From positions 1 to 64,000 of the forward strand of contig NZ_JACEZT010000006.1 in NCBI RefSeq assembly GCF_014042345.1: a stretch of DNA of 64,000 nucleotides, written 5' to 3'. A program made the position numbers and the translations under genes. This DNA comes from Rugamonas brunnea. Lineage in GTDB: Bacteria > Pseudomonadota > Gammaproteobacteria > Burkholderiales > Burkholderiaceae_D. The notes below the pieces were generated by a model that saw only the letters and a program-made list of their open reading frames with translations, did no database searches and was not told the origin of the DNA. Of the stretch, positions 54,249 to 61,780 are shown piece by piece (within the stretch, counting starts at the first letter, position 1; each line of letters opens with the position of its first letter).

Positions 54249-56141
54249 TCAGGCGGCCAGGAACTGGCGCCGTTCGGACAACAGCCGTTCCAGCACCTCC
54301 GGCGCCATCGGCTTGGCGAAGTAATAGCCTTGCATGACGTCGCAGCCGGCCTCGCGCAGGAAGCGCACCTGCTGCTCCGTCTCCACCCCTTCGGCCACCA
54401 CTTTCAAGTTCAGGCTGTGCGCCATGGCGATGATGGCCGTGGCGATGGCCGCGCCGTCGCCGGGCACGTCGTTGACGAAGCTGCGGTCGATCTTGAGCTG
54501 GTCGATGGGGAAGCGCTTCAGGTAGGCCATCGATGAATAGCCGGTGCCGAAATCGTCGATCGACAGATGGATGCCGGCCATCTGGATCTGCTGCATCAGC
54601 GCCAGGTTGGCGTGCACGTTCTCCATCAGCACCCCTTCGGTGATCTCCAGTTCCAGCAGCGCCGGCGGCAGCCCCGTCTCGCCCAGGATGGCGTGCACGT
54701 CGGCCATCAGGTCGTTGTCGCGGGTCTGGCAGGCCGACAGGTTGACGGCCACGTGGCTGATCTCGTCGAGCAGGCCGGCCCGGTACCAGGCGGCGGCCTG
54801 GCGGCAGGCAGTCTGCAGCACCCAGCGCCCCAGCGGCACGATCACGCCGCTTTCCTCCGCCACGGGGATGAATTCGGCCGGGCTGACCGGGCCCAGTTCC
54901 GGGCAGGTCCAGCGCGTGAGCACTTCCAGGCCCGTCATGCGGCCGCTGCGCACGTCGATCTGCGGCTGGTAGTGCAGGCTCAGTTCATTGCGTTCCAGCG
55001 CGCGGCGCAGGTTGGCCTCCAGCTTGAGCCGCTTGCGGGCCAGCTGTTCCATCTCCGGCTTGAACGTCTCGTAATCGTTCTTGCCGCTGTTCTTGGCGTA
55101 GTACATGGCCGTGTCGGCGCCGCGCATGAGCGCCTGCTCGTCGCGCGCGTACTGCGGGTAGACGTTCACGCCGATGCTGGCGCTGACGTACAGCAGGTGA
55201 TGTTCGAGCTGGAACGGGGTGGCCAGTGCGTGCAGGATCTTGCGCGCCACGGCGTCCGGTTCCGTTTCGTCCTCGTGCGGCTCGACGATGACGACAAACT
55301 CGTCGCCGCCGATGCGGCAGATCACGTCCGTGGTGCGCAAGGTGTCGGTCAGGCGCCGCGCCACCATCTGCAGCAGCGCATCGCCGCTGTTGTGGCCCAG
55401 CGTGTCGTTGACCACCTTGAAGTTGTCCAGGTCGAGCAGCAGCAGCACCACGCTGGTCTCCTGCCGGTCCGCGTGTTCCAACGCCGTGGCCAGCTTGTCG
55501 TTGAAGGCGTTGCGGTTGGGCAGGGCGGTGATGGGGTCGACGTGGGCCAGGTAGTGCAGGTGGTCTTCGGCCCGCTGCACGGCGCGCCGCATGCGCGCCA
55601 CCAGCAGCCAGGCCAGCGCGTAGGAGCCGGCCGCCACCACCAGCGTGAAGCCGGTGAAGCTGGCCAGGCGCCGGTACAGCGGCGCCATCGAGGCGCGGAT
55701 CAGCACCGTGCCGATGCGCGCGCCGTTGGCCTCCACCGGTTCCGTCACTTCCACGTGGCGCGCGTTGAATTCATGGTGCGGCGCCGGCAGCGGCAAGCCG
55801 GAGGCCGGCACGGTGTTGGCGGGCAGGCGCTGATAGCTGGCCAGCAGCGCGCCGGCCGGGCCGTAGATGGCGGCGCTTTGCACGTTGGGCGAGGCGGCCA
55901 GTCCGGCCAGCGTTTCGGCGCCGGCGCTGCGGTCCTGGAACAGCAGGGCGGCGCTGCTGTTGCTGCCCACGATGCGGGCCTGCACCTGCAGGTCGTCCAC
56001 CAGCGCGCCGCGCAAGGCGATGAACTGCACCACGATCAGCAGGATACCGGCCAGCGCCAGCGCGGCGCCGGCGGCCAGCATGTTCAGGTGCGCCACGCGC
56101 CGGCCCAGCGCGCGCGAGGTGATCTTGGCGCGCGTCTTCAT
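54249..56141 (-). CDS. GGDEF-EAL cyclic-di-GMP protein with CHASE8-like sensor
   Basis: A 630-residue inner-membrane enzyme. One helix near 15-40, a periplasmic domain of about 110 residues resembling CHASE8 (NSSAALLFQDRSAGAETLAG) and a second helix near 155-175 lead to a GGDEF domain with intact RIGGDEFVV (residues about 275-283) and an RxxD inhibitory site (RTTD) 5 residues before it. An EAL domain follows (EVL near 406, NLSA, ITEG, DDFGTGYSS, KIDRSF, EGVET all present). It may therefore both make and break c-di-GMP. It overlaps the yfiR-like gene by 4 nt. AGGAG precedes the ATG. This resembles YfiN/TpbB of YfiBNR with an added EAL domain. Confidence 0.93.
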   Translation of the reverse strand: MKTRAKITSRALGRRVAHLNMLAAGAALALAGILLIVVQFIALRGALVDDLQVQARIVGSNSSAALLFQDRSAGAETLAGLAASPNVQSAAIYGPAGALLASYQRLPANTVPASGLPLPAPHHEFNARHVEVTEPVEANGARIGTVLIRASMAPLYRRLASFTGFTLVVAAGSYALAWLLVARMRRAVQRAEDHLHYLAHVDPITALPNRNAFNDKLATALEHADRQETSVVLLLLDLDNFKVVNDTLGHNSGDALLQMVARRLTDTLRTTDVICRIGGDEFVVIVEPHEDETEPDAVARKILHALATPFQLEHHLLYVSASIGVNVYPQYARDEQALMRGADTAMYYAKNSGKNDYETFKPEMEQLARKRLKLEANLRRALERNELSLHYQPQIDVRSGRMTGLEVLTRWTCPELGPVSPAEFIPVAEESGVIVPLGRWVLQTACRQAAAWYRAGLLDEISHVAVNLSACQTRDNDLMADVHAILGETGLPPALLELEITEGVLMENVHANLALMQQIQMAGIHLSIDDFGTGYSSMAYLKRFPIDQLKIDRSFVNDVPGDGAAIATAIIAMAHSLNLKVVAEGVETEQQVRFLREAGCDVMQGYYFAKPMAPEVLERLLSERRQFLAA

Positions 56142-56716
56142 TGCACGCTCCTGGCCAGGCGCAGCAGCTTGGAGCTGATGGTCAGGCGGGCCTGGCGGGC
56201 GGCCGCCAGGTCGGCGTCGAACACCACGCGCGCGTGGTCCATGGCCAGTGCCAGCACGGCGCCGCCGGCCCCGATCACGCGGTCGTCGGCCACGGTCAGC
56301 ACGCTGGCCCCGGCCAGTTCCGGACGCAGGCTGTTCCACCGTTCGCGGTCCTGGCCATCGAGGAACAGGATGTTGCAGGCGCGCGCCGCGGCGCCGCTGC
56401 CGGGCTGGCGCAACTGCACCCGGTGGCCGTTGACCTGCTTGTCGCCCAGCGCGGCCAGCGCGCCCTGCATGGCATTGCCCGGATAGGCGCACAACTGCAG
56501 CGGCGCGCCGCCCGGCAGCGCTTCGGCCGGCCATTCCGTGAATACGGCGAAGTTGAACACGAAGGCCGCCTTGACGGCGTATTCCGTCACCTGTGCCGAG
56601 GCCGGGCCGAAGGTGCAGCCGCAGCAGGCCGCCAGCAGCAGTCCGCGCAGCCAGCGCCGCGACAGCGTGCGGCTGGCGCGGGGTGTCTGGGGGAACGTGG
56701 CGGCGCGCTGGCTCAT
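56138..56716 (-). CDS. YfiR-like periplasmic protein (DUF4154 family)
   Basis: A 192-residue protein with a hydrophobic export signal (WLRGLLLAACCGCTFGPASA) and the YfiR family start EYAVKAAFVFNFAVFTEWP, then CNILFLDGQDRERWNSL and VLTVADDRVIGAGGAVLALA, ending with the ISSKLLRLA motif. In the YfiBNR system, YfiR represses the diguanylate cyclase YfiN from the periplasm. It sits directly upstream of the GGDEF-EAL gene here. The start at 56716 lies 4 nt after the TonB-receptor stop without a Shine-Dalgarno sequence, suggesting coupling; an earlier start (56761) would overlap the receptor gene. Confidence 0.88.
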   Translation of the reverse strand: MSQRAATFPQTPRASRTLSRRWLRGLLLAACCGCTFGPASAQVTEYAVKAAFVFNFAVFTEWPAEALPGGAPLQLCAYPGNAMQGALAALGDKQVNGHRVQLRQPGSGAAARACNILFLDGQDRERWNSLRPELAGASVLTVADDRVIGAGGAVLALAMDHARVVFDADLAAARQARLTISSKLLRLARSVQ

Positions 56717-56720
56717 GGCG

Positions 56721-58751
56721 TCAGTAGTCGACGGTGAGGCGGGCGCCCAGCCGCCGGCCATCCTGGGTCACGGTGTCCATGGCCAGCGAGTCGGCCACCG
56801 GGTCGGCGTAGCGCCGGTCGCCCAGGTTGTGGACGGTGATGGCGAGGTCCGTGTGGCGGGTCAGGCGGACGCTGAACAGGTTCAGGTTGGCCAGCAGGAA
56901 GCCGCCCGTGCGCGCACCGCGCACGGTGTCGCGCGGGCCCACGTACTGGGCTTCCAGGCCGGCGCGCCATGGTCCGTGCAGCGGCAGCGTGAGATTGAGC
57001 TTGGCCAGTTGAACCGGCGAATTGACGGTGTCGACACCATCGCGCTGCACCCGTTGCCAGCTGTAGCTGGCGCGCAGCCGCGCCTCGGGACTCCAGCTAT
57101 GCTCATATTCGGCTTCCAGCCCGTGCGCCGACGGCGAACCGGTGTTGAGGAAGATGGGCAGGCCGCTGGCCGCGTCGGTCACTTGCGAAATCAGGCCCGA
57201 CACCTCATTGTGGAACACGCTCACGGTCAGGCGGCGGCTGGCTTGCCACTGGTGGGTCAGCACCAGTTCCGTGCTGCGGATGCGTTCGCGCGCCAGCGCC
57301 GGGTTGGCCAGTTGGCCGCCGTCGCCGATGAAGGCGTAGTAGCGCTCGTAGATGTTGGGCGTGCGGTAGGCGCTGCCGTAGATGGCCTTGAGCGTGGTGT
57401 CCGGCGCCAGCTGGCCGATCAGGGCGACGCGCGGATTGAGCACGCCGCCCGTGCTGGTGTGGTGGTCGTAGCGCAGGCCGGCGTTGAGCAGCAGCGGCGC
57501 GGCCAGTCGCAGCTCATCGGCCACGAACAGGCCGTAGCGCTGGCCCGCGTGGTTCTCGTTCAGGTACAACTGGTAGGGCGCCAGGTCGAAATTGAGGAGC
57601 CGCAGCCGGTAATCGTGCTGGTATTCCGCGCCCACCATCAGCTTGTGGCCGGCCACGGCGGTCGACAACAGGCGCGCCTCGGCGCCCCACCAGCGGCCAT
57701 TGCTCAAATCGCGGTTGAGGGTGCGATCGGCGTTATCGTCGATGTAATCGCCCAGCGAATCGTAGCTGCCCCAGTACAGGCGCGCGTTCAGTTCCGTGGA
57801 CGGCGCCACCGTGTCGCGGTAATCGAGGCTGGCGTAATTCTGGGTGTCGATGGTGCGTGAACGCGGGTCGTTGAACGACTGGCTGAAGGAGGCGGTGGGC
57901 ACGCCTTTGGGGCGGTCGCCGTGCAGCAGCGACAGCGTGAACGGCCCGCTGATGGCCTTGGCGTACAGGCGCTGGGAGGTTTCATAATCGAGGCCCTGGG
58001 CCACGCCGTTGTTCTGTTGCGGCGTGTCGTACTCGGCGTAATACTGGTCGCGGCCGTCGCTCTTGTAGCGGCTGGCCGCCAGCAGCAGTTCGTTGCCATG
58101 ACCGTCGCGCCAGCTGTAGCTACCCATGCCGCGCCGGGTGCCGGCCTGGGCGCCGTCCACCGTGGCGTCCACGCCTTCCAGCTCCTGTGGCCGGCGCGTG
58201 ATCACATTGATCACGCCGAAGAAGGCGTTGGCGCCATACACCGAGGAGCCGGGGCCGGACGCGTATTCGATCCGCTCCACCAGTTCCAGGTCGAGCGGGA
58301 ATTCTGCGCCCAGCGGGGCCTGGTCGTAGACGGCGTCGTTGATGCGGTTGCCGTCGATCTGGACCAGGAAGCGGGTGTTGTAGTCGCCCGGGCGCAGGAA
58401 GCCGCGCGCGCCAAGGTAGCTGTAGTTGCGGTCGTAGCTCACGTACAGGCCGCGCAGGCTGCGCAGCACGTCGGCCAGGGTGCGCCAGCCGTAGGCGCGG
58501 ATGTCGGCGGCGCTGATCACGCTCACGTTGGACGGCGCCTCGCTGGTCTGCTGGCTGTAGCGCGAGGCGCTGTACACGTCGAGCGCCAGCAACTGCTCCA
58601 GCGGCAGCGTGGTCAGGTCCTGGCTGTCGTCGGGCGCGAGGGCGCTGGCGGCCGGGGCCCGAGCGCCCAGCAACAGGAACAGCAACAGCGGGGCGGCCGC
58701 ATGGCCAGCCCGGATCGAAGCGGCCCGCGGGGGCCGGAATGTTTTAGTCAT
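56721..58751 (-). CDS. TonB-dependent outer-membrane receptor
   Basis: A 676-residue receptor with a signal peptide (AAPLLLFLLLGARAPAASA), a TonB-box-side region (LTTLPLEQLLALDVYSASRY), a plug domain (SNVSVISAADIRAYGWRTLA, then PGDYNTRFLVQIDGNRIND) and a beta-barrel ending in Tyr (GRRLGARLTVDY). The length and the LEQLLALDVYSAS start resemble the short receptors often found with YfiR and GGDEF proteins. It heads an operon with the yfiR-like and GGDEF-EAL genes, which suggests that a ligand or receptor state feeds into c-di-GMP signalling. Ligand unknown. Confidence 0.92.
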   Translation of the reverse strand: MTKTFRPPRAASIRAGHAAAPLLLFLLLGARAPAASALAPDDSQDLTTLPLEQLLALDVYSASRYSQQTSEAPSNVSVISAADIRAYGWRTLADVLRSLRGLYVSYDRNYSYLGARGFLRPGDYNTRFLVQIDGNRINDAVYDQAPLGAEFPLDLELVERIEYASGPGSSVYGANAFFGVINVITRRPQELEGVDATVDGAQAGTRRGMGSYSWRDGHGNELLLAASRYKSDGRDQYYAEYDTPQQNNGVAQGLDYETSQRLYAKAISGPFTLSLLHGDRPKGVPTASFSQSFNDPRSRTIDTQNYASLDYRDTVAPSTELNARLYWGSYDSLGDYIDDNADRTLNRDLSNGRWWGAEARLLSTAVAGHKLMVGAEYQHDYRLRLLNFDLAPYQLYLNENHAGQRYGLFVADELRLAAPLLLNAGLRYDHHTSTGGVLNPRVALIGQLAPDTTLKAIYGSAYRTPNIYERYYAFIGDGGQLANPALARERIRSTELVLTHQWQASRRLTVSVFHNEVSGLISQVTDAASGLPIFLNTGSPSAHGLEAEYEHSWSPEARLRASYSWQRVQRDGVDTVNSPVQLAKLNLTLPLHGPWRAGLEAQYVGPRDTVRGARTGGFLLANLNLFSVRLTRHTDLAITVHNLGDRRYADPVADSLAMDTVTQDGRRLGARLTVDY

Positions 58752-58969
58752 GCATGGGTTCCAGGGAAGGAAACAGGCAGGCCGGAACCTTCAACGTGGT
58801 GCGACTGATAGTCAACGAATTCTCCCCGTTATGGTGACAGTTCCCAGTGAGAAAGTACAGTCCGGCGTTGGGAGCGGTGCAACATAATTTAGCGTTGTTA
58901 CAACAAAGACGTGACCGGCGAGGTGGTCCCTGCGATGGCTGCTCCGGTGCCCCCGGCATGGGTGTCGGG

Positions 58970-59308
58970 TCATGGGCGCGGCGCGGCGCGGGCCACGAAG
59001 GAGTCGGCCACGCTGGCGACCCAGCACAGGGTGCATACCAGCAGGGCCAGGCCCGGCCCGGCGCCGCCCATGCCGGCTTCGCCCACGCGTTGTGCCAGCA
59101 GGTCGGGGTCGGGCGCCAGGCTGCCGTTGGCCACTTGCTCGGCCAGTCTGTTCACCAGCGGCAGCAGGCCACCCAGCAGATAGACCCAGCCCAGCGCGGT
59201 GGGCAGCAGGAAGAGGCAGCCGCGCAGGGGACGGCGCAGCGCCACGATGTGGCCCAGGCCGGGGAACACCAGCGCCGACCACAGCGCCGCTTTGACGGAT
59301 GGTTTCAT
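58970..59308 (-). CDS. Small hypothetical membrane protein with PGLGH motif
   Basis: A 112-residue protein with about three hydrophobic segments (ALWSALVFPGLGHIVALRR, CLFLLPTALGWVYLLGGLLP, GLALLVCTLCWVASVADSFV). The FPGLGHIVALRRPLRG stretch recalls small membrane proteins with a PGLGQ-x-GR pattern. No known function. The ATG at 59308 has GAGA nearby. It is divergent from the Cache-domain gene, 197 nt away. Confidence 0.6.
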   Translation of the reverse strand: MKPSVKAALWSALVFPGLGHIVALRRPLRGCLFLLPTALGWVYLLGGLLPLVNRLAEQVANGSLAPDPDLLAQRVGEAGMGGAGPGLALLVCTLCWVASVADSFVARAAPRP

Positions 59309-59505
59309 GCGATCTCGGTTCAGGGCCGCGCGTGGCAGCCGTTGGGTTGAGCCAGCGCAAGATTGCAGCGGGCTGGACGGCGTAGATTACGACATGCACT
59401 CAGGCAAGAACAAGCCTGGGGCCGGCCGGGCCACGCCTCGCCGCCTATCATACCCGCCCGGCGGCCCGTCCGCGATCGGGGAAATCCACATGCGAGGGAG
59501 CAACC

Positions 59506-59943
59506 ATGAGCAAGCTGCTGTGCGTGGTGCCGCTGTTGTGCTGTCAGCTGGCGCTGGCGGCCTCCGGCGAGAAGGATGCGGTGGCGCTGGCCGAGCGCGG
59601 CGCCCAGTACGTCAAGCAGCATGGCAAGGCCGACATGATTGCCAAGATCAACAACAAGGACCCGGAATTCAACCAGGGCGCCCTGTACCTGGCCATGCGC
59701 GACCTGGACGGCATCACCATCGCCCATCCCACCAAGGCCCTGATCGGCAAGAACCTGCTCGATGTGCCCGACGCCGACGGCAAGCCGTTCCGCCAGGAGT
59801 TGCTGGCGCTGGCCAAGGGCAAGGGCCACGGCTGGGTCGACTACAAGTTCCGCAACCCTGAGACGGGCAAGGTGGAAGCCAAGTCCACCTACGTGCTGCG
59901 GGTGGGCGACGTGGCGCTGGAAGCGGGCATCTACAAGCACTGA
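59506..59943 (+). CDS. Periplasmic Cache-domain protein
   Basis: A 145-residue exported protein: signal peptide ending near QLALA, then a single Cache-type sensor ([20 protein letters not shown], then the substrate pocket pattern [15 protein letters not shown] and [20 protein letters not shown]). Such free-standing Cache proteins have been reported near chemoreceptors. It ends 82 nt before a chemoreceptor gene and may be its ligand-binding partner, which is inference. GAGGGAGC precedes the ATG. Confidence 0.85.
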   Translation: MSKLLCVVPLLCCQLALAASGEKDAVALAERGAQYVKQHGKADMIAKINNKDPEFNQGALYLAMRDLDGITIAHPTKALIGKNLLDVPDADGKPFRQELLALAKGKGHGWVDYKFRNPETGKVEAKSTYVLRVGDVALEAGIYKH

Positions 59944-60025
59944 AACCGAGCACGGAGATTGCGCACGGAGACGCGTATCGCGCGCGGCGGTCCGCGCCTG
60001 GCCACCTTTTCGGACCTGGAACACT

Positions 60026-61675
60026 ATGCTGAGCAAATTACGGATCGGTCCCAAGCTGCTGCTGGCGCCCGGCGTGGTGCTGCTGCTGTTGGTGGTGCTG
60101 TCGGCCGGCGCCTACTACGGCCTGGTGCGCCAGAACAGCCTGCTGGAGAACCTGGTGCAGCAACGCGCCGCGCGCAGCAAGGCGGCCGCCGACCTGGTGG
60201 CCGGCGCCAACCGCGCCCACACGGAAGCCTACCAGTTGCTGACCTGGATCAACGCCAGCTTTTCCGCGCCGCGCGTGGAGGCGCTGGTGCAGGACATCCG
60301 CGCCCGCCATGGCGCGCTCGAACGCCAGTACGGGCAACTGGAGCAGGCCACCGCCACCAGCGCCAGTGAACATGCGCTGGTGGCCGAATCGCACGCGGCC
60401 CACGCCTTGTACGTGAAGGCCATCAGCGACGTGGTGGAAATGAGCACGGTCGATCCCTCCATGGCCACCAATGCCATGTCCAAGGCCGAACGTGCATTCG
60501 ACGCGCTGGCCCGGCGGCTGGAACAGTTGTCGCAGCTGGAGCAGGCGCTGGGCGAGCAGGCCTACCAGGATGCCGAGGGCCAGTTCCGCAGCCTGTCCAC
60601 CATGCTGCCGGTGGTGGTGGCCGTGTCGATCGCCTTGTCGCTGCTGGTGACCATGGCCGTGCGCAATGCGCTGCTCAAGGAAGTGCGCGAGATCGGCGCG
60701 GCCGCCGTCGACCTGGCCGAAGGCAACCTGACCGTCCGCCAGCGCACCTACGGCAAGGATGAAATCGCCGAAACCTCGCGCGCGCTCGACACCAGCATCC
60801 GCAACCTGAACGCCACGCTGCGCACCATCCTCGCCTCGGCCCAAACCATCGACAGCGCCTCGCGCGAAATCGCGGCCGGCAACGCCGACCTGTCGGAACG
60901 CACCGAAGCGCAAGCGAGTTCGCTGGAGGAGACGGCCAGCTCGATGCAGCAATTGACGGCCACCGTCAGCGAGACGGCCAGCAATGCCCAACTGGCCAAT
61001 GAACTGGCGCGCAGCGCCACCGGTTACGCCGTGCGTGGCGGCACCGTGGTGCAGCGGCTGGAAGTGACGATGGCTTCGATCCGGGGCAGTTCGCGCAAGG
61101 TGGTGGAGATCGTCGGCGTGATCGACGGCATCGCCTTCCAGACCAACCTGCTGGCGCTGAACGCAGCGGTGGAGGCGGCCCGCGCCGGCGAACATGGGCG
61201 CGGCTTTGCCGTGGTGGCCAGCGAAGTGCGCACGCTGGCCCAGCGCTCGGCCACGGCCGCGCGCGAAATCAAGGCGCTGATCGCGCAATCGGTGGCCGAG
61301 ATCGAAGGCGGCAGCAAGTCGGTGGAGGAGGCCGGCTCCAGCATGGCCGACATCGTCACCTCGGTGCGGCAGGTGGGCGACATCATCAGCCAGATCAGCC
61401 AGGCCAGCGCCGAGCAGGCGGCCGGGCTGCAGGACGTCAACCACGCCATGGTCCAGATGGACCAGGTGACGCAGCAGAACATGGCGCTGGTGGAGCAGGC
61501 CGCGGCGGCGGCCTGCAGCTTGCAACAGCAAGCCGTGAGCCTGTCCGAAGCCGTCACCCTGTTCAAGCTGGACGACGTACCGGCCCGGCCGGAACTGGCG
61601 CTGGCCGTAGGGACAAAAAAAGACGCAGGAACGAGCCAGGTGGCCCGCCTGCGTCTGGCGTCGAACCGGGGCTGA
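60026..61675 (+). CDS. Methyl-accepting chemotaxis protein, four-helix-bundle type
   Basis: A 549-residue chemoreceptor. A membrane helix near residues 10-32 ([20 protein letters not shown]), a helical periplasmic domain to about residue 185, a second helix ([20 protein letters not shown]), HAMP, and the signalling hairpin ([39 protein letters not shown]). The ATG at 60026 is the natural start ([16 protein letters not shown]). An in-frame extension into the Cache gene is not real. The C-terminus is short and lacks a CheR-docking pentapeptide. The gene ends just before palindromic element copy 3. Confidence 0.94.
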   Translation: MLSKLRIGPKLLLAPGVVLLLLVVLSAGAYYGLVRQNSLLENLVQQRAARSKAAADLVAGANRAHTEAYQLLTWINASFSAPRVEALVQDIRARHGALERQYGQLEQATATSASEHALVAESHAAHALYVKAISDVVEMSTVDPSMATNAMSKAERAFDALARRLEQLSQLEQALGEQAYQDAEGQFRSLSTMLPVVVAVSIALSLLVTMAVRNALLKEVREIGAAAVDLAEGNLTVRQRTYGKDEIAETSRALDTSIRNLNATLRTILASAQTIDSASREIAAGNADLSERTEAQASSLEETASSMQQLTATVSETASNAQLANELARSATGYAVRGGTVVQRLEVTMASIRGSSRKVVEIVGVIDGIAFQTNLLALNAAVEAARAGEHGRGFAVVASEVRTLAQRSATAAREIKALIAQSVAEIEGGSKSVEEAGSSMADIVTSVRQVGDIISQISQASAEQAAGLQDVNHAMVQMDQVTQQNMALVEQAAAAACSLQQQAVSLSEAVTLFKLDDVPARPELALAVGTKKDAGTSQVARLRLASNRG

Positions 61676-61682
61676 AACCCAA

Positions 61683-61756
61683 AACCGGGGTCAGGTCATG
61701 CCATCCAGCATCATGCGCAATGGCAGTTTGCGTGGCGGCATGACCTGACCCCGGTT
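61683..61756. repeat. Palindromic element, copy 3, between convergent chemoreceptor and gcvP genes
   Basis: Arms AACCGGGGTCAGGTCATGCC (61683-61702) and its reverse complement (61737-61756) match copy 2 exactly over 20 nt. The 34-nt middle is different and can pair partly with itself. It lies 7 nt after the chemoreceptor stop and 24 nt before the gcvP stop. Confidence 0.9.
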
Positions 61757-61780
61757 ACGGTTTGTCGTTACCGTGGGTGA

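Noticed and set aside
59762..60025. N-terminal extension of the second chemoreceptor into the Cache gene
   Set aside because: The added residues are an out-of-frame reading of the Cache gene; the receptor's first membrane helix follows the ATG at 60026 directly.
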